Notes: a model not told the origin generated them from the letters alone. 64,000 bases of DNA from Streptomyces marokkonensis (GCF_008312835.1 NZ_VSKS01000007.1:286583-350582); one strand, 5' to 3'; positions 50,399-59,518 are shown, numbered from the stretch's first letter. Numbers and translations are program-made.

Positions 50399-51301
50399 TT
50401 ACTCGGGCCGCCCGGCGAAGAAGCCCGCGAGGGAGGACGCGAGTGCTTCTGGAGCCTCTTCGGCCACATGGTGCCCGGCATCGATGCCGTGGCCGCGCAC
50501 GTCCGGTGCCCACCGCCGCCAGATCTGCACCGGGTCACCGTACAGGTCCTCGAGGTCGTCCCGGAGCGACCAGAGGATCAGTGCCGGGCACTTGATCCGT
50601 GTCCCGGCGGCGCGGTCTTCCTCCTCGTGCCACCGGTCGATGGTGAGGCCGGCCCGGTAGTCCTCCAGCATTGCCCGCACCACGTCGGGGTTTCTCGTGG
50701 CCGAACGCCACTCGTCGTAATTCTCCTGCCCCATGCTCTTGGGGTCGCCGCGGTACCAGCTGTCCGGATCGGCGTTGATGACCCGCTCGGGGATGTCCGG
50801 CTGGGCGAAGAAGAACCAGTGCCACCACTGCGTGGCGAACTCGGCCGTGATGCGGGACAGGTGCTCGGTGAGGGGAAGACAGTCGATCAGCGCCACCCGC
50901 GAGACCGCGCCGGGATGATCGAGCGCGAGACGCAGCGCGACAGCACCTCCGCGATCGTGCCCGGCGAGTGCGAACCGGGCATGGCCCAGGGAGCGCATCA
51001 CCTCGACCACGTCACCGGCGACGGCTCGCTTGGAGTATCCGGCGTGGTCCGAGGTGGGCGCCGGACCGGTGGATCGGCCGTACCCCCGGAGATCGGGACA
51101 GACCACGGTGAAACCGCGCCGGACGAGGAGGGGAGCGACGCGATGCCAGGTCGCGGATGTCCGGGGGTGGCCGTGCAGCAGGACTACCGGCGGTCCCTCT
51201 CCGCCGTAGCGCACGAGAATCGATGCTTCACCGGCCTGGAGCCACCTGGTCTCGAAGCCCTCGAACAAGGCCCGAACCTCCCGCCCTCGTTGGTACACCA
51301 C
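50399..51301 (-). CDS. Haloacetate-dehalogenase-like alpha/beta hydrolase
   Basis: A 300-residue alpha/beta hydrolase close in pattern to fluoroacetate/haloacetate dehalogenases: oxyanion HGHPRT, carboxylate-binding DLRGYGRS followed by YSKR, nucleophile Asp116 in AGHDRGG, the His161-Trp162 pair in the cap (QWWHWFFFAQPDIPERVI) that in such enzymes cradles the leaving halide, and His277 in DAGHHVAEEAP. The reaction is hydrolytic removal of halide from 2-haloacetates; epoxide hydrolase activity is the alternative. ATG at 51301; no clear operon. Confidence 0.8.
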   Translation of the reverse strand: MVYQRGREVRALFEGFETRWLQAGEASILVRYGGEGPPVVLLHGHPRTSATWHRVAPLLVRRGFTVVCPDLRGYGRSTGPAPTSDHAGYSKRAVAGDVVEVMRSLGHARFALAGHDRGGAVALRLALDHPGAVSRVALIDCLPLTEHLSRITAEFATQWWHWFFFAQPDIPERVINADPDSWYRGDPKSMGQENYDEWRSATRNPDVVRAMLEDYRAGLTIDRWHEEEDRAAGTRIKCPALILWSLRDDLEDLYGDPVQIWRRWAPDVRGHGIDAGHHVAEEAPEALASSLAGFFAGRPE

Positions 51302-52150
51302 CCACGGCGCCTATAGAGCCCAGAACAAGCCCTCACTCACCCACGAGACCCCCCGGGCCAACAGACGGGGCAAGCTGACCCCCTTGCCGACGAGTGCGGA
51401 ACCGACAGCCTTCCTCATGCCCCCGCAGGCCCCGGCGACACAACTCCTGATCCGCCACAACGGTGTCGCTCACCGGACCCAGGGCCAACGGACGGGCGCA
51501 TCAAGCTGCTTGCGATGCGTTTCGCCCGGTACTACCTCGTCGCGGCACTGCACGGACCGCGACGAGACCCCGCGCGTCCTCGGTCACCTCATCGAGCCAC
51601 TCCGTCGCCGCCTGGCCCGCGCCCATGAGCACCATCCCGCCCACGCTGAGACCATGATCCGACGGGCCACGGTCAGCGTGATGGCCCGTCGGCTCGCCCG
51701 GGGGTACCCGGCCACGTGTCCAGGCCCTCGCACCCTGCGCCGCATCGCTGCCGAGTGGAACCAGACCGGCATGCCGACTGGCTTTCCAGTATCCGTCGGG
51801 TCTCCGACCGGCTCGGATCACCGCCCCACTCAGAGTGGTTTTCACCGCGACTACCGGGTTGAGAGGCTCCGCGAGTTCCTTGGTGGCGACGGCCACGAGG
51901 CGCATGGGTGCATCCCTGTCCAGCAACGCACTGACGTACACGATGGCCGCTCCGGTCACCGCGGGGACCACGCCGACGCGGTCGACCGGATACGGCCAGT
52001 TGCCTGTCAGCATGAACTCCGGATTCCGAGTGCGCACGAACTCCTCGGACGCCAAGGAGACGATCCATGACGGCGCATCGGTCGCCGACGACCCGCGGCC
52101 AAGCAGAGGCCTGACCGCTTCGTACGGGCCCTCGTCGCACTTCGTGGCCG
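51302..52150. other. Intergenic region with decayed coding traces
   Basis: Minus strand 51780-52085 reads GNWPYPVDRVGVVPAVTGAA, then IVYVSALLDRDAPMRLVAVA, protein-like but unassigned and without start. The remainder has no supportable gene. The region looks like gene debris next to the DUF2892 remnant. Confidence 0.35.
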
Positions 52151-52310
52151 GAGCTGATTGTGGGGGAGTTTGGCGAGGAGGGCCCGTGCCGCACGTATCG
52201 GTGGAAGTGGAGAAGACGAGACCGGAGACGATCAGGGAGCCGGTGGCGAGGCGGACCTGGCGTTCCATGGGCCAGACGGACCGAGCGTTCTTGGGCAGGT
52301 CTCTCCCCGG
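52151..52310 (-). pseudogene. Rhodanese/DUF2892 membrane protein remnant, frameshifted
   Basis: The complement gives MERQVRLATGSLIVSGLVFS, TSTDTCG, then in a shifted frame ALLAKLPHNQL. Intact rhodanese-DUF2892 proteins read ERQVRL..GSL(about 25 residues)..GLVFSA.TDTCGMA.LLAKLPHN, so the central TM is deleted and a frameshift added near 52185. It is a third fragment of the sulfur-handling gene set in this window. Confidence 0.65.
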
Positions 52311-52335
52311 CGCAGCACATTTCCCGCCGGGCGAG

Positions 52336-53736
52336 CTAAGCCAGCAGCAGCGGCATGTCCCAGTCGGCCGGTGTGCCCTCCACCGCGTACGAGTCCAGGG
52401 CGAGCGCGACGCCGGCCGCGCCGTCGAGGTAGCCGGAGACATCCGAGCCGAACGGCACCTTCGTCATCGTGAACCGCAGTCCGAAAGGCAGTGCCGGGTT
52501 GAAGGCGGAGACGAGTTCGGTGGCGATGTCGTCCCGCAGCTCCGCCAGCCGGAAGTCCTGCCACTCTTCGTTGAGCCGGCTGAGCTGGTGCAGGGCCCCG
52601 GCCCAACCGTGGCACAGCGCATGGTCGTCGATGCCCCAGGCCGACCGGGGAAGGACGAGCAGCCGGTCCACCGAGGCGCGGGCGAGGTCCGAGAAATCCG
52701 TCCGGCCGAGAGCCCGTCCGGCCAGTTGCAGGGCGCGGGAAACCCCGGGAGACCCGTAGCACCAGGCCGGCCACTTAGCGCTTCCGTCGTAGGCGGCAGG
52801 CCCCCGTTGCCACTGGGCGAAGGAGAGGTAGCCGGGCCAGAACAGGCCGTACCGGTCCGCCACCGCCCAGGTCCGCAACAGGTCGGCCGTCGTTTCCATG
52901 GCCTCCTGCTGCCCCGGCACCCGCACGCCTTGCTCCCACGCCAGGGCCATCAGGGCGAGCGGCCCGGCGACGCCGTGCGACAGGCCCAGGTTGAGGTGGC
53001 CGCCGGGGAACGCCGGCTCGGAGCCGACCCGGGGCGCGTCCAGGGCCCACCAGCGCGGCACTCCCGCGCCCTGGTGCTCCACGGTGCCGAGCGACAGCCG
53101 CACGAGGTACTCGAGCACCGCCGTCAGCGGCTCCTCACAGCTCTCCGCCCGTGCCAGCAGGTAACGGCCGACTCCGGCCAGACCACGGACCACCTCGTAG
53201 CGCCCGATGGTCGGCAGTGGCCGGTCTTCGACCGGAGGCAGGACAGTCCGTACGAGATCGCGCTGGTAGGCGTCGAAACGCTGGAGCGCGGAGACGTAGC
53301 CGCCGGTGGTGCGGTGAGCGAGCAGCACGGCGAACGCCAGGGCCCCGGGCCCCTTGAAGATTCCGCCCGCGTCGCCGGGCCGGGCCGAGACGGCGCGGGT
53401 TCCTGCTGTGAGATACGCATGGGCGCGAGGCACCTGCCGCGCCGAGTCCCGGGCGGCTCCCGCGAACGCGAGCGCGAGCCCGGGGCTGCCGCTGCCGAGG
53501 GTGAGCTCGGCCCAGATCGGCTCGGCGACCCCGTCGTCCGCGGCTTGGGCAGGGATGCGCGTGGCCGCCATCGTGGCGGCGGGGTCGGCGAGCCGGTTCA
53601 GGATGTCGGCGGAGACGGCGGCAGCACGCTCCCGGAGGTCCTGAGCCGAATGGCCGGCCGGGCGCTTCCGCGTCCCGCCGCCGGTGGTCCTGTTCATAGC
53701 GTGCTCCCGTGTCCAGCCCTCGGTGGTGCCGCTCAT
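52336..53736 (-). CDS. lanC: Lanthionine cyclase LanC
   Basis: A 466-residue LanC-like protein. Zinc ligands are intact: Cys326 in AWCYGSPGVSRAL and Cys375-His376 in HALCHGWAGALHQL; the barrel motif GLSHGVAGPLALM lies about residue 235. It catalyses Michael-type addition of Cys thiols to dehydro residues, forming lanthionine rings. ATG 53736 overlaps the LanB stop (ATGA at 53733-53736), indicating coupling; an alternative ATG lies at 53697. Last gene of the cluster. Confidence 0.93.
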   Translation of the reverse strand: MSGTTEGWTREHAMNRTTGGGTRKRPAGHSAQDLRERAAAVSADILNRLADPAATMAATRIPAQAADDGVAEPIWAELTLGSGSPGLALAFAGAARDSARQVPRAHAYLTAGTRAVSARPGDAGGIFKGPGALAFAVLLAHRTTGGYVSALQRFDAYQRDLVRTVLPPVEDRPLPTIGRYEVVRGLAGVGRYLLARAESCEEPLTAVLEYLVRLSLGTVEHQGAGVPRWWALDAPRVGSEPAFPGGHLNLGLSHGVAGPLALMALAWEQGVRVPGQQEAMETTADLLRTWAVADRYGLFWPGYLSFAQWQRGPAAYDGSAKWPAWCYGSPGVSRALQLAGRALGRTDFSDLARASVDRLLVLPRSAWGIDDHALCHGWAGALHQLSRLNEEWQDFRLAELRDDIATELVSAFNPALPFGLRFTMTKVPFGSDVSGYLDGAAGVALALDSYAVEGTPADWDMPLLLA

Positions 53737-56700
53737 CGTCCGCTCCTGCTCTCATGTCGCCGCCGCCCGACATGAGTCCGCACCGCGCCCCGCAGAACCG
53801 CGTACCCGCGAGCCTCGGCCGACCGGTCGATGCCGAACTGACGGTTGTGCCGCATGTGCAGCAGCGACAGCAGGGCCTCGTCGCGGTCGGCCTCCGGAGC
53901 GGACAGGATCAGCCGTCCGTACGCGCGCGGCTCGGGCGACTCGGACCACAGCGCGCTGAGCGACGGCGCCCCGAGTGCTTCCGCAGCCGACGGCACCGCG
54001 CTCCCCGGCCTGATCAGCCGGTCGGCGACGGCGCGGTGCTGCTGGTAGACCTCGTGCTCCGCGGTCTTTGTGAACATCCGGTCGACCCAGCCGCACCAGT
54101 CCCAGTCCCCGAGGGACTCCAGGAGCATCGCGTGCCCGAGCCCGGCGAGCACGTCGGCGGGGAGCGCCCGCGCAACGCCCCGCAGAGCGCGCAACTGCAC
54201 GAGCGCCGACAGGCTGTCCGTGCGGAAAAAGCGCTCGGCGGCCTCCTGCAGGGCCTCGCCCCCGTACCGGTCGCTCTCGGGCCGGTACGTGTCGAGGGTC
54301 ATCGTCCGCAGGGCCCCGCTCTCGACGAGGGCCCGTGACACACGGCTGATCGCGGGCAGCACTCGGCCGTTCAGTACCCCGGGATCGCCGTGGAATCGCA
54401 GGCGCAGATGCGGCTCGGGGTCCTGGTAACGCAGGAAGAACCAGCGGTCGACCTCGTCCTCGATCTCGGCGAGCACAGCGGGAAGATGCTCGGCGAGCAA
54501 GGCTTCGTGGGCCGACGGCTCCGCGTACCACTTGGCGAACAGCCAGTCCTCGCCCGGCAGATGGATCCGGGTGGGGGCAGGCCGGACCGGCGGGGCGGTT
54601 TGCGCCCGCTCGGCACTTTCCGGCGCCGTACGCCCGGCGGGCCACCGTGTCCCTGCGAGGGGCACCACGATCTCCGTGCTGTGCCCGCCGTTCCAGCCGA
54701 GCCCCGCGCCGTCGGCCGTCAGGTCCTCGTAGAGGACGAACTGGGGATGCGGGGCGGTCAGTTCGGCGCGCAACAGGTCCCGGTCCCAGCGGTCGCGCAA
54801 GTCGACGGGGTACATCTGGTCGTTGCGCGCGATCTGCAGCCGGTCCGGTACGGCAAGGCGCCGGCGCCAGGCGTCGAGGCCCAGCTCCCACGCCTCGGCG
54901 CCCTGTGCCCGGGCCGCGTCGCGCAGCCGACGGCCCGGCAGCCATCGCTTGGGCATCGCCACCACCCGCCCGTACCGGATGCGCGGCAGATACGGCAGGG
55001 CATCATGTCCGGCCCAGTCCCAGCCCGACCACACCCGGGGGCGCGCCGTCGCGATATCCACGAGGAACCGGGCCACCGGCGGAGCCTGTGTGTCCAGGGC
55101 CAGCATGTGCGGCAGAACCGGACGGACCGGACGGCCACTGACCGGGTGCAGCAGCCGCAGTCCGTCGGAGCCGGCGGCGACGAGCAGCGAGCGCCAGTCC
55201 AGACAGCAGGGGTCGTCCCGGTCGTCGGGTACACCGACGGGGATGCGGTGGGGCAGCAGCCGGGGCACCTGGACGATGTTGAGGCCGCGCGGCTCGCGGG
55301 GCATCAACTCGACCTGCGCCGCGATCACCGCGTCGTCGGGGGTGACGGCGGTGTCGGCGGCCAGCCGGGCGAGTTCGCCGGTGAGGCCCGCCGCCGCCGC
55401 GAACCGGCCCGCGGTGGCGCCGGCCGTCCAGGCGCCGATGTGCGGGCTGCCGAGCAGTCGGAAGTCGCCGCGGTCCAGTGCGGCGGTGCTCTCGGAGAGG
55501 ACCTGGAAGCAGAGTTCGAGGCTGCGCGGCGGCGCGGCCGCGGGATCGTGCCGGGCGACTTCGGCGAGACGCTGTACGACGTCGTCGGTCAGCACCAGGT
55601 CGCCGCCGGACAGGACGGCCTCTTGAAGCAGCTCGCCGATCATCGCGCGCCTGGGGCCGTCCGCCTCGTCGCCCGGGCCACTGCGTGCGTACGCGGGCTC
55701 TGCGCCGTACTCGGGGGGCAGGCCGAGTCCGCGGTGCGGGTCGACCAGCTCGCCCAACGGCACGGCGCAGGCGGTGCCGTAATGCTCGATGAAGCGCTCG
55801 CGGTAGTCCCGCATGTATGCCAGCGTCGTCCACTCCGGTGTGATTGCCCAGATTGCGGCCGCATACCGGCACACCTCACGGCCGACTGCCTCCGGTATGA
55901 CGAACTCGCCGGGTATGTGCAGATCCACATGCAGAGGCGGCCGGGTGTGCGTGTCGTTGTCCGTGCCGGGGACGTCGAGGTGGCGAACCTCGTCCAGGAG
56001 CTGCTGCCAGGAGTCGCCGCCCAGCCCCGGGGGGTCCTCCTGATGCCGTGCACAGGCCGCCCGGATGTCCCGCAGCGCCTGCGCGTCGTCGGGAAGCGCC
56101 GCGTCCAGGACCGCCTCGATGCCGTCGAGCAGCGCGACGTCGATGCGGTGCGGGGTGATCGAGGTGAGCAGGAAGCCGTGCTGCAGGAGCCCTGCCAGGT
56201 GACGGTCGAGCCGTTCGGCGTCCAGCGCAGGAAAGCGCTCAGTCAGCGAGACGAGCAGATCGGCATACGGCACCAGGGTCCGCGCCCGCTCGCGCACGGC
56301 GCTGACCAGCGCGTTGTCGCGTACCGACTGCTGCTGTCCACCGGTGCGCAGATACAGCCGCCCGTCCCGCAGGAAGCACAGGTCATTGAGTACGACGTCC
56401 ACCCGCCGGCGGACGGAGGGCTCGGCGAGCCAGGCCAGTACCCGGCGGCGCAGCCACGCCCCGTCGAGCCGGACCGCGACCTCACCGGTGCCTGGCTCCG
56501 CTTTGGCCGCGGAACCGAACCGGGCGGTACCGACACCCGCGAACAGGCCGAACGGCGTCGGGCGCGCCCCGGCGCGGCGGGCGTACCGCGTCAGGGTTCG
56601 CGCGGCGCTCAGGATCCGCTTGCGGCCCAGCGCGGTCGCGCCTTCGTCACTGGTCAGACCGGCCAGACTGTGGGCCAGCGAGCCGCTGGCCACCCGGACC

Positions 56701-56870
56701 GCCTGGTCGAGCAGGGGATCGGAGGCGAGCTGCCGCGCCCCGGAAACCGGATCGGCGGCGTCGACCCCGGCCAGAGCGGCGCCGCGCGGCCGGCTCGCCA
56801 TGCGGACGAGCACGGGCTCCCGTACCTCGAATGCTGCAGATGCCTGGTGGGCTTCGGACTCCGCCGCCAC
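53733..56870 (-). CDS. lanB: Lantibiotic dehydratase LanB (full length)
   Basis: A 1045-residue class I dehydratase. The N-terminal glutamylation domain (~1-690) includes RRAGARPTPFGLFAGVGTAR and the later HIPGEFVIPEAVGREVCRYA. The C-terminal elimination domain (SpaB_C type, ~735-1030) includes LPGEDWLFAKWYAEPSAHEA and WFFLRYQDPEPHLRLRFHG. It uses glutamyl-tRNA to dehydrate Ser/Thr of the precursor. GTG 56870 has GAGGAG seven nt upstream; further upstream the frame runs antisense through the precursor gene and is not coding. 85 bp separate it from LanA. Confidence 0.93.
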   Translation of the reverse strand: MAAESEAHQASAAFEVREPVLVRMASRPRGAALAGVDAADPVSGARQLASDPLLDQAVRVASGSLAHSLAGLTSDEGATALGRKRILSAARTLTRYARRAGARPTPFGLFAGVGTARFGSAAKAEPGTGEVAVRLDGAWLRRRVLAWLAEPSVRRRVDVVLNDLCFLRDGRLYLRTGGQQQSVRDNALVSAVRERARTLVPYADLLVSLTERFPALDAERLDRHLAGLLQHGFLLTSITPHRIDVALLDGIEAVLDAALPDDAQALRDIRAACARHQEDPPGLGGDSWQQLLDEVRHLDVPGTDNDTHTRPPLHVDLHIPGEFVIPEAVGREVCRYAAAIWAITPEWTTLAYMRDYRERFIEHYGTACAVPLGELVDPHRGLGLPPEYGAEPAYARSGPGDEADGPRRAMIGELLQEAVLSGGDLVLTDDVVQRLAEVARHDPAAAPPRSLELCFQVLSESTAALDRGDFRLLGSPHIGAWTAGATAGRFAAAAGLTGELARLAADTAVTPDDAVIAAQVELMPREPRGLNIVQVPRLLPHRIPVGVPDDRDDPCCLDWRSLLVAAGSDGLRLLHPVSGRPVRPVLPHMLALDTQAPPVARFLVDIATARPRVWSGWDWAGHDALPYLPRIRYGRVVAMPKRWLPGRRLRDAARAQGAEAWELGLDAWRRRLAVPDRLQIARNDQMYPVDLRDRWDRDLLRAELTAPHPQFVLYEDLTADGAGLGWNGGHSTEIVVPLAGTRWPAGRTAPESAERAQTAPPVRPAPTRIHLPGEDWLFAKWYAEPSAHEALLAEHLPAVLAEIEDEVDRWFFLRYQDPEPHLRLRFHGDPGVLNGRVLPAISRVSRALVESGALRTMTLDTYRPESDRYGGEALQEAAERFFRTDSLSALVQLRALRGVARALPADVLAGLGHAMLLESLGDWDWCGWVDRMFTKTAEHEVYQQHRAVADRLIRPGSAVPSAAEALGAPSLSALWSESPEPRAYGRLILSAPEADRDEALLSLLHMRHNRQFGIDRSAEARGYAVLRGAVRTHVGRRRHESRSGR

Positions 56871-56955
56871 GTGTGTGCTCCTCGCCGTCGTACGGAAGAG
56901 CGGGGCGGACCCAGGACCGCCCCGCTCGGAAGAGCCCCGAGGGGGCCTCAGTCCG

Positions 56956-57117
56956 TCAGCAACAGATGGGGCAGCGCGTGCCGATCGCGTAGCTGCTCGG
57001 CGAGGTGTAGGTGCCCTGGCCGAACGACTCGGCCTGCTCCGGGAGATCGGAGATGCGCAGATCCAGGTCGAGGTCGAGCTCGGGGGCTTCGTGGGACAGA
57101 ACGATCTCGGTACGCAT
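56956..57117 (-). CDS. lanA: Class I lanthipeptide precursor LanA
   Basis: A 53-residue precursor. ATG 57117 has AAGGGAGAA upstream. The leader is acidic with the block APELDLDLDLRISDLPEQAE, an FxLD-like recognition motif for LanB. The C-terminal core GTYTSPSSYAIGTRCPICC has six Ser/Thr (36, 38, 39, 41, 42, 47) and three Cys (49, 52, 53), so up to three (methyl)lanthionines are possible. The CPICC end with all Cys C-terminal implies rings closing backwards onto upstream dehydro residues. No leader peptidase is encoded nearby. It is the first gene of the A-B-C operon. Confidence 0.88.
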   Translation of the reverse strand: MRTEIVLSHEAPELDLDLDLRISDLPEQAESFGQGTYTSPSSYAIGTRCPICC

Positions 57118-57211
57118 GCTTCTCCCTTGGATGGTGGGGTGCACGGACTCGAACGTCCAGGGCCGTGGTTGAGGCCCGGACATGAGTATCCTTTGCTCGC
57201 GCTACTGACAG

Positions 57212-57240
57212 TCGCTAGACGAAATCGAGCCATTGATCAA
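57212..57240 (-). promoter_or_regulatory. lanA promoter candidate
   Basis: On the minus strand TTGATC (57235-57240) and TAGCGA (57212-57217) are separated by exactly 17 bp, a sigma-70-like arrangement about 95 bp before the lanA start. Confidence 0.5.
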
Positions 57241-57591
57241 GGGGTCGGCCACTGCCGGGGGCGGGGTGGGGGAGCGGGAGCCCTCGTCTGCGGAAGGCGG
57301 CAGCGCCGCCTGAACCGCCCGGCTGCCGCGACCTTGGTCCAGGTCAGGGAGCGAGAGTCAGCCAGTCGTCGCAACACCGATCCCTCGGGGCCGTTGTCTC
57401 TCGGCGGCGCCCTGGAAATGGCGGGTACCGGTCTGACGGTCGGCGCACTCGCGGCTTCCGGCCCACTGGGATCGGTCTCGGTGTCGCGGCAGCCGGCGCG
57501 GACATCGCCGGCTGCCGCGACCGTCGGCGGGGCGTCCGGCTCAGAGATCGCCGTGCGGCGGCGGCCGAGTAACGACGTGGTCATGGACCTG
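57241..57591. other. Region upstream of lanA, no confident gene
   Basis: A 115-codon minus-strand frame (57237-57584, starting MTTSLLGRRRTAISEPDAPP) has moderate coding bias and one TTA codon but no domain; it could be a small hypothetical gene. I leave it uncalled. Confidence 0.3.
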
Positions 57592-57681
57592 CTAGGTGTG
57601 GATGGCGTAGAAGTCGCTGATGCCGTCCCGCACCTGGGCCGGGGTGGCAGGGGTGATCACCTGCACGTGGACCTTGGCCAA
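57592..57681 (-). pseudogene. Short tautomerase-like fragment
   Basis: A 29-codon frame (TTG start 57681, TAG 57592) reads MAKVHVQVITPATPAQVRDG, then ISDFYAIHT, if TTG initiates. It begins 2 bp after the stop of the Atu4866-domain gene. The start resembles small tautomerases, but only half the usual length is present. Confidence 0.35.
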
Positions 57682-57683
57682 GG

Positions 57684-57968
57684 TCAGACTCCCCGCCGGG
57701 CGTGCTCGTCGCCCTCACGGTAGAGCACCAGATGCTCGTGGTGGAGAACGCCGTCGCGGACGTCGCCGGTGGCTGTGAAGCCGGTGTCGTCGACGTAGTC
57801 GATGTGGTTTCCGGTGACGGTGTAGCTGCCGGTGTACGCGCTTCGGCGGTTGCCGCGGGCCTCGTCGTAGCGGTGGTCCGGCAACAGTTCCTGCCGGATG
57901 AAGCCGTCTGCGGTCACCCACATCCCGACGTACGGGTGAGGGTCGGGGGAAGTGTTGTTCGTCGTCAT
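57684..57968 (-). CDS. Atu4866-domain protein
   Basis: A 94-residue protein matching the Atu4866 domain over its length: HPYVGMWVTADGFIRQELLP, DHRYDEARGNRRSAYTGSYT and VTGNHIDYVDDTGFTATGD. It is a small beta-barrel-like protein of unknown function, often encoded beside SDR or quinone-type oxidoreductases. ATG 57968 is clear. The next gene on the same strand upstream is the SDR at 58289-59128. Confidence 0.82.
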   Translation of the reverse strand: MTTNNTSPDPHPYVGMWVTADGFIRQELLPDHRYDEARGNRRSAYTGSYTVTGNHIDYVDDTGFTATGDVRDGVLHHEHLVLYREGDEHARRGV

Positions 57969-58288
57969 GCCTCAACCGTCCGTTCTCCGGGGTGAGGCCG
58001 CCAGGCCGCAGTCCACCCAGGGTGAGGCAGTCCTGGGAGTCGGACACCTACCTGCCGCGCTCGGGCGGCCTTCGGATGGGGCGGTTCACTGCCGTTCACG
58101 GGGAGCGCACTCGGTCGGCCGGCGAGGTCGAGGCCTCTTCGCCGGTAAGTGGCAGGGCTGTGGAGTCCGCGCAGGCGGATGTGTGACGGGCCGGGGCGCC
58201 CGGCCGGGCCGCGAGGGGAGCTGACCCGGCCGGGCAGTCGTGAGGCCCGCGCACATGAGCCGGGGCCACACCCCGGCGATCAGTGAAC
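57969..58288. other. Intergenic region, no gene seen
   Basis: Between the SDR and the Atu4866-domain gene, both on the minus strand. Frames are short, with no similarity and no exact operator-like repeat. Confidence 0.4.
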
Positions 58289-59128
58289 TCAGGCGGCATC
58301 GTCGTGTGCGGTGGCGGCGGACTTCTCGCGCCACGGGGCGAGGTCGTCCTGCACCCGCTGGTACTTGACGTCGAGCCGCTCGAGGGTGTCGCGCCCGAGG
58401 TAGAGGTGCGTGGGCAGCTTCTCGGTGGAGGCGACCTCGACGATGAGGGCGGCACCCTTGACGGGGTCGCCGAGCTGCGCGTGGTTGGCCTGGTCGATCC
58501 AGTCCAGCGTCACGTGCGCGGGGGTGCCGTCGTAGTCGGCGATGCGGTTGGCGGCCACCGACAGCGAGCTGGCGTCGAGGAAGTCGGTGCGGAAGACGCC
58601 CGGCTCGACGACCACCGACTGGATCCCGAACGGAGCCATCTCGGCGGAGAGGGCTTCGCTGATGCCGGCGACGGCGAACTTCGACGCGCAGTACAGGCTG
58701 ACACCCGGCTCGCCCTCGAAGCCCGAGCGGGAGCCGATGTGTACGAGCTTGCCGGAGCCCTGCTTGCGCATGACGGGCAGCACGGCGCGGGTGACGTTGA
58801 TCAGGCCGAAGACGTTGAGGTCGAACAGCGAGCGGGCCTCCGCGTCGGTGATCTCCTCCAGGGCGCCCAGCAGGCCGCGGCCGGCGTTGTTGACCAGGAC
58901 GTCGATGCCGCCGAACCGGTCCACGGCCGCCTCGACGGCCTGCGGAATACTGTCGTTGTCGGTCACGTCCAGCGCGACCGTGAACACCTTGTCGGAATTC
59001 TTCAGATCTGCCGGAACCCGCTCCGGGGTTCGCACGCCGACCACGACATTGTTGCCATCCGCCAGGGCAGCGCGGGCAATCTCCGCACCGATACCTCGGG
59101 AAGCTCCGGTGACGAACCAAGTAGCCAT
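58289..59128 (-). CDS. Short-chain dehydrogenase/reductase
   Basis: A 279-residue classical SDR. Nucleotide motif TGASRGIG at residues 7-14; NNAG about residue 88; catalytic Ser in HIGSRSGFEG and Tyr-Lys in SLYCASKFAVAG; PG motif EPGVFRTDF. NAD(P)-dependent oxidoreductase of unknown substrate. It is divergent from the first MmyB-type regulator, which in actinomycetes usually controls an adjacent SDR. Confidence 0.9.
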   Translation of the reverse strand: MATWFVTGASRGIGAEIARAALADGNNVVVGVRTPERVPADLKNSDKVFTVALDVTDNDSIPQAVEAAVDRFGGIDVLVNNAGRGLLGALEEITDAEARSLFDLNVFGLINVTRAVLPVMRKQGSGKLVHIGSRSGFEGEPGVSLYCASKFAVAGISEALSAEMAPFGIQSVVVEPGVFRTDFLDASSLSVAANRIADYDGTPAHVTLDWIDQANHAQLGDPVKGAALIVEVASTEKLPTHLYLGRDTLERLDVKYQRVQDDLAPWREKSAATAHDDAA

Positions 59129-59518
59129 GAACAGGTCTCTCTCTTCTCGTTCGCATGTCCATCGGGGGTTTTCCTCCGACGCATCCGATGGTGCGAGGCA
59201 TCGCGAGAGGCAGGAAGGCCAGGAGTTTCCTTGGAGAAATCTTCCCAGGCTACGGCGGAGCAACTGCAGGAACATGCCGGGCGTAGCGCTGAGATGAGCC
59301 TGCGCAGGCCAAGAGGGCAGGAAGGCATTCCGCGGTCGACAGCACGAAGCCGCACCGGCTTCATCTTCCGCGTGCACGGCATCCGGGGCATACCGCCTGC
59401 CGCCCGCGCCACGCGCGGCTATCAAGCTACGGCTCCGCAAGGGGCCGGAAGTTCCTGGGAGAAGCGCACCCCCCTTTCGGCCCGCCACAGGCCGCCGAGT
59501 CGCTCTAACCTCGACGAC
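59129..59518. other. SDR/MmyB divergent control region
   Basis: 390 bp with no gene. It should hold the promoters and operators of the SDR and the first MmyB-type regulator. I found no exact long palindrome; TTCC-N-GGAGAA-like elements recur (near 59226 and 59450) but are weak. Confidence 0.35.

Noticed and set aside
53733-57233. Extended LanB start at 57233
   Set aside because: The upstream 120 codons run through the LanA gene in another frame, and GTG 56870 has a clear ribosome site.
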